From positions 2,785,001-2,849,000 of the forward strand of contig NZ_JAFHKM010000002.1 in the NCBI RefSeq assembly GCF_016937515.1: a stretch of 64,000 nucleotides of DNA, in the 5' to 3' direction. Under the pieces are notes generated by a model. It did no database searches. It saw only the letters and a program-made list of their open reading frames with translations, and had not been told where the DNA came from. This stretch comes from Cohnella algarum (GTDB taxonomy: Bacteria; Bacillota; Bacilli; Paenibacillales; Paenibacillaceae). This document shows positions 8,936-18,750 of the stretch, one piece after another (position 1 is the first letter of the stretch; each line of letters starts with the position of its first letter). The position numbers and the translations under genes were made by a program.

Positions 8936-11459
8936 ATGGAGCTGAAGCACGATTGGAGAATTCAACATTTCGAACCGGGGGAGAAGCGGCCGCTCGACGT
9001 CGCTTCTCCCGGCCTGGACGACCGGTTCTGGGCGACGGCAAGCGTGCCCGGGGACGTTCATGCGGCGCTGATCGAGCGGCGCATCATCGACCACCCGTAT
9101 TACGGACACAACGACGTCAAAGGCCGCTGGATCGAGCAGAAGGAATGGTGGTACCGCAAGTCGTTCGATTTCGCGAAGGACGACGATCCCGAGCTGCGGC
9201 ACGAGCTGGCGTTCGAGGGGCTGGATACGTTCGCGACGGTATACCTCAACGGCCTGGAGATCGGAACTGCGGACAATATGCTCATGGGCCATACGTTCGA
9301 CGTCACGAGGGCGCTGCGCGACGGCCGCAACACGCTCGCCGTCAAATTCGATCCGCTGTCGCTTCACAACCGGGACAAGCTGCAGTTCGACTGGTCCTCC
9401 TATACGAAGGAGCGGCCGTGGATCCGCAAAGCCGCGATGAATTTCGGCTGGGACTGGGGCCCGCGCCTCGTGACGGTCGGCATCTGGGGCAAGGTTCGGC
9501 TGGAGAGCCGGCGTCTGGCGAAGCTGGAAAGCGTATTTGCGCGGACGGTCCGAGCCGGCGCGAAGGAAGCGACGGTTCGCGTGGACGTCGAGGCCAGGGC
9601 GTTCCGCCGGAACGAGCCGTGCGAATGCGAGATCCGGCTGTTGGCGGGGGACGGAAGCGAGGTTGCCTCGAAGCGGGTGCCCGTGAGCCTCGGGAAAGCT
9701 TCGGCGGATCTGGCTGTGGACTCGCCGCGGCTGTGGTGGACGCACGATCTGGGAGAGCCTTACCTGTACGAGCTGGAGGCGACGCTTTATGCGCGCGGGG
9801 AAAAGACGGACGTCTACCGCAAGCCCTTCGGCATCCGCACCGTCGAGCTCCGGCTTCGGAACGAGGCGGGGGAAAACGCGTTCGCGTTCGCGCTGAACGG
9901 CGTGAAGCTGTTCGCCAAAGGGACGAACTGGATTCCCGCGGACAACCTGATCGGCTCCATTCCCGACGACCGCTACCGCGACCTGATCGCGCTTGCCGTC
10001 GACGGCAACATGAACATGCTGCGCGTCTGGGCGGGGGCATTTACGAGAAGGATATTTTCTACGACGAATGCGACCGCCGGGGGCTTCTCGTCTGGCAGGA
10101 CTTCGCGTTCGCCAACGCGCTGTTCCCGGACTTCAACCGGAACTTCATGGACAACGTGCGCCGCGAGGTCGTCTACAACGTCAAAAGACTGCGCAATCAC
10201 GCGTCGCTCGCGCTCTGGTGCGGCAATAACGAAATCGACTGGCTGTACGACAAGAAATCGTCGGAAGGCAGCATTACGACGCCTTTCTACGGCGAAAGCA
10301 TCTATCACGAGCTGATTCCGGAGGTGCTGGAAGAGCTGGACGACAGCCGGGCGTATTGGCCTTCGTCCCCTTACGGCGGCGACGACGCCAACGACCCGGA
10401 CGCCGGCGACCGCCACAACTGGCAGGTGTGGCACGGCTCCGTCTACCCGCGCAAATCCGGCGAAGCTCCGGTCATCGACTACAGCATCGAGGGCGTCTCC
10501 TTCAAAAACTACAAAAAGGACTTTACGCTGTTCAGCAGCGAATTCGGCATGCATGCTTCGGCAAACCGGCATACGCTGGAAAAGTACGTGCCGGAGGGCG
10601 AGTTCTACTGGGGAAGCGCGGAGATGGCGTATCGCAACAAGGATACGAATCACCTGAAGGGCATCCTGCTGATGGAAGGCTTTACCGGCATTCCGCGCGA
10701 CATCGGGGAATACATGAACTTCTCGATGCTGACGCAGGCGGAAGGGCTCAAATACGGCATCGAGCATTACCGCCGGAACAAGCGCCGGACGAGCGGATCG
10801 CTGATCTGGCAGCATAACGACAGCTGGCCCGGCACCAGCTGGTCGCTGATCGACTACGAGCTGCTGCCGAAGGCGTCGTTCTACTACGCGAAGAAATTTT
10901 ATCATCCGCTGCTGCTGTCGCTCGATCACGACCCGGGCCGTCCGCTCCGGCTGTGGGTCGTGAACGACCGGACCGCTCCGTGCCGGGGAAGCGTCCGGCT
11001 CGGCGTCTATGACTTTGCGGGCGAAATGGTGTTCGAGCGCGAATTCGCCGCCGACGTTCCGGCGGGCGGCGCGGTCGAGCTCGGCAGCCTGACGGAGGCG
11101 GAGGCGCTGAACGGCAGGGCGGCGGAAGAGGTCGTCGTGCGGCTTTCGGCCGACGGCTTCGACGCGCCGGACAATCTGTACTATTTGCGGGATCACAAGG
11201 ACCTGCGCCTGCCGACAACGGAGCTGAAGGTGACGGCGGACCCGGCGGCGCAGACGGTGACGGTGGAAGCGGGAGCTTATTTGGCGCGGATGGCGAAGAT
11301 CGATTTGCCGCGGGGCAACGTCCGCTTCAGCGACAATTTCTTCGATCTGCTGCCGGGCGAGCGGAAAACCGTCGTCCTGGCCGATCCGAGGGCGGCGCCG
11401 TCTCGCTGGCCGGCCTTGCCGTGACGGCGATCAACGCGGGTCCGGCCGGCGAGGGCTAG
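8936..11459 (+). pseudogene. GH2 beta-mannosidase with two apparent frameshifts
   Basis: Would hydrolyse beta-mannosides in the cytoplasm. The N-terminal sandwich domain, the acid/base motif CGNNEID and the nucleophile motif SSEFGMHA are all present, but in two reading frames. Up to about 10030 the reading is LRVW in one frame; it continues GGGIYEKDIFYDEC in another, as if one G were missing from TGGGCGGGGG (10029-10038). A second loss near 11389 is likely: adding a G after GATCC continues the protein as DPEGGAVSLAGLAV to a stop at 11457-11459, while the present frame stops early at 11424. The ATG at 8936 has AGGAGG at 8919-8924. It is either a decaying gene or two sequencing errors in an intact one. 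Confidence 0.85.
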
Positions 11460-11540
11460 AAGGTCGTTCGTCCGAAGGGCGCCTTCCCGAGACGTCGAAT
11501 GTGCGGGGATTGTTCTTCCGGCGCGTCGGACGGTTCGGAA

Positions 11541-11565
11541 GGGAGAAGCGCTCGACGCTTCTCCC
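11541..11565. terminator. Hairpin between convergent genes
   Basis: A perfect 10-bp stem (GGGAGAAGCG/CGCTTCTCCC, 5-base loop) stands between the mannosidase end and the end of the opposite-strand small gene. It lacks a T-run on either strand, so terminator function is uncertain. Confidence 0.4.
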
Positions 11566-11585
11566 GGCCCGGACGAGCGTTCGGC

Positions 11586-11876
11586 TCAGCTTTCGCCTTC
11601 GCCGGAGCGGCCGAAGGCTATTCTTTTGGGGAGGTCCGCATCGGCCAATTTTACGTGCGTCTCGATCATGTCCGGAACGTGTTTTTTGGTCAGAAGCATG
11701 CCGCCTACGGTACCGTTTACGATTTCGAGCTTTTCCGGGCCGAGCTCGGACAGTCCCGCGTGCGAAAAGCGAACCTCCTTGCCGAAATGACTCGATAGCG
11801 CATCCGCAAGTTCGCTTTGTTCCTTGGCGGTCAAGCTTTCGAAACGGGACAGAATGTCATCGATTTTTTCGCTCAC
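11586..11876 (-). CDS. Small protein of unknown function, 96 residues
   Basis: I do not recognise the family. The protein is acidic, soluble-looking and lacks a signal peptide. Its first third (DDILSRFESLTAKEQSELADALSSHF) should form amphipathic helices. The rest is mixed, with a short basic C-terminus. It is probably a real gene: GTG at 11876 is preceded on the minus strand by AAAGGAGGGA at good spacing, and the reading frame is free of the arginine-rich composition seen in shadow frames here. It is transcribed towards the mannosidase end and away from the purine permease. Confidence 0.6.
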   Translation of the reverse strand: MSEKIDDILSRFESLTAKEQSELADALSSHFGKEVRFSHAGLSELGPEKLEIVNGTVGGMLLTKKHVPDMIETHVKLADADLPKRIAFGRSGEGES

Positions 11877-12023
11877 GCCACATCTCCCTCCTTTCCGGCA
11901 AAATTTCGGTCTCGATCATTCCTCATACGTTTTTCCGCGGCGAAGGGTCCCGTTATTTCCGGATGCGTGCTGCATTTCGGGGAAACAACCCATTTTATTC
12001 GACATAATCCGAAAAATTAGGGC

Positions 12024-12068
12024 TTATTTCGAACGAATTTAGCAAAAACTTATAAAAACGTTCGCTTT
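12024..12068 (+). promoter_or_regulatory. Candidate PurBox pair of pbuG
   Basis: CGAAC at 12030-12034 and its inverse GTTCG at 12060-12064 are in A/T-rich flanks, centres 30 bases apart, just upstream of the -35 element. This matches the inverted PurBox arrangement bound by PurR in B. subtilis. The same 30-base spacing occurs upstream of purE in this window. Flanking positions match the consensus only partly. Confidence 0.65.
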
Positions 12069-12073
12069 TTGGA

Positions 12074-12102
12074 TTGACGGACGGTTGCTTTCTGCCTAGA
12101 AT
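12074..12102 (+). promoter_or_regulatory. SigA-type promoter of pbuG
   Basis: TTGACG at 12074-12079, a 17-base spacer and TAGAAT at 12097-12102. It starts 9 bases after the second PurBox core. Confidence 0.8.
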
Positions 12103-12207
12103 GAGGAGCGCAGGGCCGGATTTTTTTAGGTTGAGAAGCGGAACCTAGGAAAGTCGGGCCATTTGAATTTTGTCTATCGGATCAAGGTCAAGGGGGAAGG
12201 CTCTCGA

Positions 12208-13599
12208 ATGGAGAAGTTTTTCAAGCTCAAGCAGAACGGAACGAACGTGCGCACGGAGATCATGGCGGGGATTACGACGTTCATGACGATGGCGTACATA
12301 CTGGCGGTCAACCCGATTATCCTCGGGGGCTCGGGTTTGGACAGCTACGGCATTTTTCTCGCGACGGCGCTGGCGGCCGGCATTTTTACGATTGCGATGG
12401 GGCTGTTCGTGAATTTCCCGGTAGCGCTGGCTCCGGGCATGGGCCTGAACGCCTACTTCGCCACGACGGTGGTGGCGTCCAAGGCGACCGGCCATCCGAT
12501 CACGCCTTCGATGGCGCTGGCGGCGGTGTTCGTTTCGGGGATTATTTTTTTCATCCTGACGGTGACGAAGGTGCGGCAAATGCTCGTCGTCGCGGTGCCG
12601 GACGGGCTTAAACACGCGATTACGGTCGGGATCGGCCTGTTTATCGCGATCATCGGCCTGAAAAACAGCGGCGTGCTGACGATTTCGCTCGACGCGTTCG
12701 GCCGCGAGTTCCCGCAAGGCTCGTACACGGCGCTCGGGGGCAGCGAAACGGTCATCCATCTCGGCGACCTGACGCAGCCGTCGGTATGGCTGACGATCGT
12801 CGGCTTGTTTCTGATCGCGGTCCTGATGGTATTGAAAGTGCGGGGCGCGATCTTGATCGGCATTTTGCTGACGACGCTGATCGGCGCCATTCCGGGCGTC
12901 GATGCCGTCGACTTCGGCTCGCTGCAAGGGCAAAGCTGGATTCCCGATTTCTCCAAGCTGAACTTTCTGGATTTCAATTTCGCCGATTTGCTGACGACCG
13001 GATTGCTGGCCGCGATCGCGACGTTCACGTTCGTCGAGCTGTTCGACACGTTCGGCACGTTGGTAGGTACGGCTAACCGCGCCGGCTTCCTGAAGAACAA
13101 AGAAGAAGGAAACAAGCGCATCGGCAAGGCGATGCTGGTCGACTCGATCGCGGTCAGCGGCGGCGCGATGCTCGGAACGAGCACGATGACCGCTTACGTG
13201 GAAAGCACCGCGGGAATCGCGGAAGGCGGCCGTACGGGGCTTACGTCTTCCACGACGGGCGTCCTTTTTTTGCTGTCGCTATTCCTGGCGCCGATCGCGC
13301 TGCTCGTGCCGACTCCGGCGACCAGCGCGGCTCTCATTATCGTCGGCGTGCTGATGATGCAGTCGGTGAAGGAAATCGACTTCTCCGATCTCGTCATCGG
13401 CATTCCGGCCTTCCTGACGATCGCGTTCATGCCGTTCACGTACAACATCGCCAACGGCATCTCGTTCGGGATCGTGTCTTACGTGCTGCTGGCGGCGGTA
13501 TCGAGCTGGTTCGGCCGGAAGAAATACAGCGTGCATTGGCTGATGTGGATTTTGTTCGTGCTCGTCATTGCCCGGTACTTGTTCGTGGGCGGGGAATAA
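12208..13599 (+). CDS. pbuG: Guanine/hypoxanthine permease, NCS2/AzgA family
   Basis: Proton-coupled uptake of purine bases across the membrane, feeding salvage. The 463-residue protein has about 12 hydrophobic spans. It starts with the family pattern RTEIMAGITTFMTMAYILAVNP and has the conserved FVELFDTFGTLVGTANRAG segment and the STAGIAEGGRTGL loop of AzgA-type transporters. ATG at 12208 follows GGGGGAAGG at 12192-12200; the in-frame upstream codons lack a site. PurBoxes and a consensus promoter precede it, so it should be induced when purines are short. Position between guaA and the pur operon matches the B. subtilis gene order. Substrate preference within the family (guanine, hypoxanthine, possibly adenine) is inferred. 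Confidence 0.9.
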   Translation: MEKFFKLKQNGTNVRTEIMAGITTFMTMAYILAVNPIILGGSGLDSYGIFLATALAAGIFTIAMGLFVNFPVALAPGMGLNAYFATTVVASKATGHPITPSMALAAVFVSGIIFFILTVTKVRQMLVVAVPDGLKHAITVGIGLFIAIIGLKNSGVLTISLDAFGREFPQGSYTALGGSETVIHLGDLTQPSVWLTIVGLFLIAVLMVLKVRGAILIGILLTTLIGAIPGVDAVDFGSLQGQSWIPDFSKLNFLDFNFADLLTTGLLAAIATFTFVELFDTFGTLVGTANRAGFLKNKEEGNKRIGKAMLVDSIAVSGGAMLGTSTMTAYVESTAGIAEGGRTGLTSSTTGVLFLLSLFLAPIALLVPTPATSAALIIVGVLMMQSVKEIDFSDLVIGIPAFLTIAFMPFTYNIANGISFGIVSYVLLAAVSSWFGRKKYSVHWLMWILFVLVIARYLFVGGE

Positions 13600-13611
13600 G
13601 CGTGAAAAGGG

Positions 13612-13638
13612 AAAAAACGGCCCGAGGGGCCGTTTTTT
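13612..13638 (+). terminator. Intrinsic terminator of pbuG
   Basis: AAAAAACGGCCC, a short GAG loop and GGGCCGTTTTTT form a perfect stem with A-run and T-run on its two sides; it can act in both directions. Confidence 0.92.
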
Positions 13639-13728
13639 CGATGAGCGTGGCCGGAAACGCGGGGATAAAAGTGGAATAACGGCCCCGAAGGGCGGGGTTA
13701 ATCCCGGAAAAGTCGGCGGGAATGCGAA

Positions 13729-13762
13729 ATAACGGCCCGGGAAGGCCCGGGAAGGCCGTTAT
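13729..13762 (-). terminator. ATAACGGCC palindrome after the GH3 gene
   Basis: ATAACGGCC and GGCCGTTAT enclose CGGGAAGGCCCGGGAA-type sequence 13 bases past the GH3 stop codon. It belongs to the dispersed ATAACGG palindrome family of this window and could end the minus-strand transcript. Confidence 0.5.
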
Positions 13763-13774
13763 GTTATGCTGCAG

Positions 13775-16774
13775 TTACACGAACCGGAACCAGGAGATAC
13801 GCACGCCGCGGCTCGGTTCCAGCACGACGTCGGCGGAGCCGCGAAGCCCGGAAACGGCGCAGGTGACGGTGACCCACGCTTGTTCGCCAGCGGTGGCGGG
13901 CACGGTGCAGACGCCGACAGGTTCGCCGGCCCCCGGGCGTTGCTCCGGTTTCGCTTCGGCCCGGATCGCGATCGTCCCGCCTTCGGCCGCCGACACCCGC
14001 GCTTCGAAGCAGACGGCCTCGCGCTCGCCGAACGCGGCGTCCGCGTAGCGCAGCATCGCGCCCTCGCGAACGGCCGCCGCGCTGCTGCCGCCTTCGCGGC
14101 ACTCGTCGATGACGACGCCTTCGTAGTCGTCATAATTGACGGCGGCGGTCACGCGGCGCAAGTCGCGGGGCGGCACGATCTCGCCCTCGACGCGAAGCTC
14201 GGCGCGAAGCGCCAGATCGGCGGACGAGCGGCCGACGGCCAGCTCCCATTCGCCCGCCTCGACGCACCAGCGGTCGCGGGTGACGTCCCAGAACGCGAGA
14301 TCGTCGGCCCGCACGGAGAAGCTTACCTCCCGGCTTTCGCCGGCTTCGAGCGCGATGCGGGCGAAGCCGAGCAGCTGCCGCAGCGGCCGCTTCACCCGCG
14401 ACCCCCGCGCAGTGCCGTACAGCTGCGCGACTTCCTCGCTCGCCCGGTCGCCGGCGTTCCTCACCGTCACCGCGACTTCGACCTCTTCGCCCGGCCCGAC
14501 GGATGGCCGGCCTAGCCGCAGGTTCTCGTATTCGAACCGGGAATACGTCAGCCCGTGGCCGAACGGATACAGCACGTCGCCCTTGAAATACCGGTACGTG
14601 CGCTCCCCTTTGATGATGTCGTAGTCCATAAAGTCGGGGAGCTGGTCGACCGACCGGTACCATGTCATGTTGAGCCGGCCCGCCGGGGCATAATCTCCGA
14701 ACAGCACGTTTGCGATCGCCGTGCCGAGCTCGGGCCCGGCGTGAGACGTGTACATGATCGCCGGAACGTGCTCGTCCGCCCAGTTCACCGCGAACGGATA
14801 GCTGCCGACGATGACGACGATCGTGTTCGGATTCGCCGCGAACACATCGCGGATGAGCCGGTCCTGCGATTCCGGCAGCGCGATGTCCGGCCGGTCGATC
14901 GTTTCCTTGCCGTTGACGAGCGGATGGTTGCCGACGAACACGACGGCCGCATCGGCCTCGCGCGCGGCGTTGACCGCTTCCCGCACCCCGTCCTCCACGA
15001 CGAAGGGTTCGAACGCGGCCCGGGCGCCTGCGCCGGCTTGATCGCCGCCGACCCAGTTGCCGTGCACGTCCTTGACGGCGCCGCCTTCGGACGCGGCCAG
15101 CAGCCCGTCCTCGCCGATCGCGATCGGGCCGTCGTCCCAGGCCGACAGCGTCAGCCGTCCGTCCGCGCCCGTATCGGTCAGGAACACTTCCTTGGTGAAC
15201 CAGCCGAAAATTTCGTCCGCGTCGGCGGTAACATGCCCGCCTTCCTTGGTCGTCAGGTACCGGCCGGGACGGCTCAGCGGGCGGAACGTATGGGCGCGCC
15301 AGCCCCAGTCGGTCCGCGCGAACGTCTCGGCCTCGTTCTCGTCCGCAACCGAGGCGGCCAGCTTTCCTTCCGCCGTCAGGCCGACATACCGGGCTCCGTC
15401 CTTGCGGGCCGGTCGACCGTGTTCTTCCGGCGCCAATCCGGCGTGCCGTTCTTCTTCCGCGCCCTGCGGCTTCCCGTCCCCGGGCCGTCCGGCATGCCGC
15501 CCTTCGTCAACCACTTTCAGCTTGATCCGGTCGCTTCCGTCCGCGAACAGCACCCGGTCCTCCGAACCGAGCCGGCCGCGGATCGCCTGCAGCGGCGTGA
15601 CCGCGTACGGCAGCGTGCCGCTGTACCAGTCCCGGAACACGTCGCCGGCGAGCGGCCCGATGACGGCGAGCCTCCGGATCTTGTCGGCCCGCAAGGGCAG
15701 CGCGCCGCCTTCGTTTTTGAGCAGCACGACGTTTTTGCGCGCGGCTTCGAGCGAAATCTGCCGGTGGTCCGGAGCGCAAATGACCGATTCGTCGATCGAA
15801 GCGTACGGATTCCGGTCGTCCGGATCGAATTCCCCGAGCCGGAAGCGGACGCGGAACGCGTTGCGGAGCGCGGTATCGAGGTCGTTCTCCGTCAGCAGCC
15901 AGGCCTTCAGCGCGTCGCGGATCGCCTGCTTGGATACGGCGTGGTCGTCGGTGATGCTGTCGATGCCGCTGCGGATCGATCGGGCGACCGCCTCCGCATA
16001 GTTGTCGAAGTACTTGTGATCGTTCACCGTGCCGAGCACGTCGCCCGCGTCGCTGACGACGAAGCCGTTCATGCCCCATTCCCGCTTGACGACGTCGTTC
16101 ACCTGGGAATTGAGGTTGGCCGGGACGCCGTTCACCGCGTTGTAGGCGGTCATCATCGACAGCGCGCCGCCTTCGACGAACGGAATCTCGAACGCTTTCA
16201 GGTAATATTCGCGCATGTTGCGCGGATCGATGCTGACCGAGCATTCGCCGCGGTCCTTCTCGTTGTTGTTGCCGATAAAATGCTTCAGGCTGGCGACGGC
16301 GCGCACGTAAAACGGGTGATCCCCCTGCATGCCCCGCACGAGCGCCGCGCCCAGCTTGCCGGCGAGGACCGGGTCTTCCCCGTACGCTTCCTCGTTGCGG
16401 CCCCAGCGCGGATCGCGCTCCATGTCGACGGTCGGCGCCCACAGCGTCAGACCGTTGATCGCCGGATCCCGCCGGAAAAACCCCCGCGCCTCCGTCCCGA
16501 TCGCCTCTCCGACCCGCCGCAGCAGTTCGGCGTCCCACGTGCAGGCGAGACCGACCGGCTGCGGGAAATACGTCGCTTCGCCGAGCCAGGCGATGCCGTG
16601 GGCGGCCTCCGTTCCGTGCTTGTATTTCCGGATGCCGAGCCGCGGAATTTCCTCCTGGTACTGGCACATCAGGTCCACTTTTTCGTCCATCGTCAGCCGC
16701 GACACCAGGTCGTTCACCCGGGTTTCCAGCGGCAGCTCCGGATTTTGGAAAGGATATTCGTATTTGTCGCTCAA
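13775..16774 (-). CDS. GH3 beta-glucosidase/beta-xylosidase with C-terminal CBM-like domain
   Basis: Glycoside hydrolase family 3 enzyme acting on the non-reducing end of beta-glucosides or xylosides; no signal peptide is seen, so it is probably cytoplasmic. The N-terminal TIM-barrel shows KHFIGNN and the nucleophile Asp in FVVSDAGD. The second domain shows VVLLKNEGGALPL, and the FnIII domain ends near WELAVG. About 160 extra residues are inserted between the two catalytic domains, including a charged linker. The last approximately 140 residues resemble a CBM6-like module (ISWFRF end). The length of 999 residues is above the usual 700-900. I chose TTG at 16774, because GGAGGT lies 8 bases upstream inside the longer frame. 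It diverges from a YesM/YesN pair that may control it. Confidence 0.85.
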   Translation of the reverse strand: MSDKYEYPFQNPELPLETRVNDLVSRLTMDEKVDLMCQYQEEIPRLGIRKYKHGTEAAHGIAWLGEATYFPQPVGLACTWDAELLRRVGEAIGTEARGFFRRDPAINGLTLWAPTVDMERDPRWGRNEEAYGEDPVLAGKLGAALVRGMQGDHPFYVRAVASLKHFIGNNNEKDRGECSVSIDPRNMREYYLKAFEIPFVEGGALSMMTAYNAVNGVPANLNSQVNDVVKREWGMNGFVVSDAGDVLGTVNDHKYFDNYAEAVARSIRSGIDSITDDHAVSKQAIRDALKAWLLTENDLDTALRNAFRVRFRLGEFDPDDRNPYASIDESVICAPDHRQISLEAARKNVVLLKNEGGALPLRADKIRRLAVIGPLAGDVFRDWYSGTLPYAVTPLQAIRGRLGSEDRVLFADGSDRIKLKVVDEGRHAGRPGDGKPQGAEEERHAGLAPEEHGRPARKDGARYVGLTAEGKLAASVADENEAETFARTDWGWRAHTFRPLSRPGRYLTTKEGGHVTADADEIFGWFTKEVFLTDTGADGRLTLSAWDDGPIAIGEDGLLAASEGGAVKDVHGNWVGGDQAGAGARAAFEPFVVEDGVREAVNAAREADAAVVFVGNHPLVNGKETIDRPDIALPESQDRLIRDVFAANPNTIVVIVGSYPFAVNWADEHVPAIMYTSHAGPELGTAIANVLFGDYAPAGRLNMTWYRSVDQLPDFMDYDIIKGERTYRYFKGDVLYPFGHGLTYSRFEYENLRLGRPSVGPGEEVEVAVTVRNAGDRASEEVAQLYGTARGSRVKRPLRQLLGFARIALEAGESREVSFSVRADDLAFWDVTRDRWCVEAGEWELAVGRSSADLALRAELRVEGEIVPPRDLRRVTAAVNYDDYEGVVIDECREGGSSAAAVREGAMLRYADAAFGEREAVCFEARVSAAEGGTIAIRAEAKPEQRPGAGEPVGVCTVPATAGEQAWVTVTCAVSGLRGSADVVLEPSRGVRISWFRFV

Positions 16775-16976
16775 GCGCTTCGACCTCCAAACTACTGAAA
16801 ACGCATTCAACCAACGCTATTGTACTCCATTCCGCGTTCCGGAAACACCCTCACAATTCCACCTAAAATCCATGGAAAATTGAACAGGGGGTTGCGCGAA
16901 CGAGGCGCGATGCTCCACAATAGGGTCGATTATTGTCGTTGCTCCGGTTGCGGGCCGCGGGCGGGGAGGGGATCGG

Positions 16977-18746
16977 ATGAAAAACGTATGGCGGCGGCTG
17001 AACGACATGAAATTGCGCAACAAAATGGTGCTCTCCTATCTCGTTTTTTTCATCCTGCCGATGATCGCCGTCGGTTTTTTCATCGTCCGCGAATACCGCG
17101 AATCGGCGTTGGACAAGGCGAACGAGCAGACGGCGAGCGCGGTCGAACGGATGAAAAGCCGGACGGGCGAGACGCTCCAGACGGCGATCGACCTGTCGAG
17201 CCGGCTCGTGCTCGATTCGGATATGGAGCAAATCGCGACGACAAGGTACTTGAGCCGCAGCGAGGTCGTCGAAGCGTACAGCGAGTACGTCACGTTCCGG
17301 ACCTATCTCGAATTCAATCCGGAAATTGCCCAGATCAAGCTGTTCGTCGACAACCCGACGCTGCTGAACAACTGGGAGTTTTTCCCGGTCGACGCGGAGC
17401 AGACGAGCGCGTTCTGGTACCGCGACGCGCTGGAGCACGCCGGCCAGATCGGCTGGCACTATTTTCCGGACGAGACCCGGACGCCGCGCAGCATGCTGAG
17501 CCTCGTGCGAAGCGTCTATTTCCAGGAGGACAAATCGTTCGGGGTGCTCGTGATCGACCTGAACACCGAATATCTCAACTCGGTGCTGGAGCAGGAAAGC
17601 ACGGAAACGTTTCTATCGGATGAAAACGGTTACGTCGTCGCATCCACCCGCCGCGACGCGATCGGCAAGCTGCTGCCGGAAACGCGCCTCGGTCCCGACA
17701 TCGCGCGGATGAGCCCGGGCACGTACGAAACGGAGGTCGGCGGCGTCCGTTCGCGGGTGATCGTCGATCGGCTGCTGCCGGACAAAAGCTACGCGAGCCT
17801 GAACTTCGTGACCGTATACCCGATCGACAGCATCGTGAAGGAAGCGAACCGAATCAGCGAGCTCGGCATCCGGATCATCGCCGTGTTCGGCGCGATCTCG
17901 GCGCTGCTCATCTGGCTGATCTGCGACGTGGTGACGAAGCGGCTGCGCCGGTTCAGCCGCCAGATCAGCCGGGTGGCTGCCGGCAACTTCAACGCGGCGG
18001 CGGCGATGGACGGGGCCGACGAGATCGGGCAGATTTCCCGGCAGTTCAACCAGATGGTGCGAAACGTCCGGGAGCTGATGGAGGAAGTGGCGCTGTCCCA
18101 CCGGCGGGAAAGCGAGCTCGCGCGCAAGCAGAGCGAAATCAAGCTCAAGATGCTGGCCAGCCAGATCAATCCGCATTTTCTCTACAACGCGCTGGAGTCG
18201 ATCCGCATGAAGGCGCACATCAACGGGGAAAAGGAAATTTCGCAGGCGGTCAAAATGCTGGGCAAGCTGCTGCGCAAAAACCTCGAGCTGACCGGCCAGG
18301 CGATCCGCCTGAAGGACGAGATCGAAATCAGCCGCAGCTACCTGGAAATCCAGAAGTTCCGCCACGAGGACCGGCTCGCCTACGAGCTCGACATCGAACC
18401 TGCCGCCGAGCAGGTGAAGCTTCCGCCGCTGCTGATCCAGCCGCTCGTCGAAAATTCGGTCGTGCACGGGCTCGAAGGAAGCACCGGCGGGGGGACGGTC
18501 AAGGTCGTCGCGCGCCTTGCGGACAGCGCGCTGCGCATTGCCGTCGAGGACGACGGCGTCGGCATTCCGCCCGAAAGGCTGGACGGCATCCGGCGGTCGT
18601 TCGAGGGGCAGGAGGCGGAGCGGATCGGGCTTTGCAACGTGCATCAAAGACTGCAGCTCACCTACGGCGACGCCTCGGGGCTGCGAATCGAAAGCGTTCC
18701 CGGGGCCGGCACCCGGATCGAATTTCACATTCCGCTGGAGGGTTGA
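16977..18746 (+). CDS. YesM-type sensor histidine kinase
   Basis: Second two-component sensor of the window. It has one N-terminal transmembrane helix (about 17-37), an extracellular sensor of about 255 residues, a second helix near 300-320 and a HAMP segment. The acceptor motif QINPHFLYNAL and GHKL ATPase motifs (EDDGVGIP, GLCNVHQRL) follow. The 589-residue length is typical. ATG at 16977 is preceded by GGGGAGGG at 16963-16970. The regulator starts 5 bases after its stop. The stimulus is unknown. The neighbours, a GH3 enzyme and an Lpl-type importer, suggest a beta-linked oligosaccharide from plant cell walls. Confidence 0.92.
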   Translation: MKNVWRRLNDMKLRNKMVLSYLVFFILPMIAVGFFIVREYRESALDKANEQTASAVERMKSRTGETLQTAIDLSSRLVLDSDMEQIATTRYLSRSEVVEAYSEYVTFRTYLEFNPEIAQIKLFVDNPTLLNNWEFFPVDAEQTSAFWYRDALEHAGQIGWHYFPDETRTPRSMLSLVRSVYFQEDKSFGVLVIDLNTEYLNSVLEQESTETFLSDENGYVVASTRRDAIGKLLPETRLGPDIARMSPGTYETEVGGVRSRVIVDRLLPDKSYASLNFVTVYPIDSIVKEANRISELGIRIIAVFGAISALLIWLICDVVTKRLRRFSRQISRVAAGNFNAAAAMDGADEIGQISRQFNQMVRNVRELMEEVALSHRRESELARKQSEIKLKMLASQINPHFLYNALESIRMKAHINGEKEISQAVKMLGKLLRKNLELTGQAIRLKDEIEISRSYLEIQKFRHEDRLAYELDIEPAAEQVKLPPLLIQPLVENSVVHGLEGSTGGGTVKVVARLADSALRIAVEDDGVGIPPERLDGIRRSFEGQEAERIGLCNVHQRLQLTYGDASGLRIESVPGAGTRIEFHIPLEG

Positions 18747-18750
18747 CGCC

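Larger units (their letters stand above)
11877..12207. promoter_or_regulatory. Control region between the small gene and the purine permease
   Basis: This 331-base gap carries the PurBox pair and promoter of the permease, listed separately. A 6-bp hairpin (TAGGTT/AACCTA at 12127-12147) lies in the approximately 100-base leader. I looked for a purine riboswitch here and found none. Confidence 0.6.

Noticed and set aside
11990..12200. Purine riboswitch before pbuG
   Set aside because: I searched the leader for the conserved loops and three-way junction found before purE; none is present.
14555..16798. A 747-residue plus-strand frame and several others across the GH3 gene
   Set aside because: They are shadows of the GH3 gene; no ribosome site and no recognisable domain.
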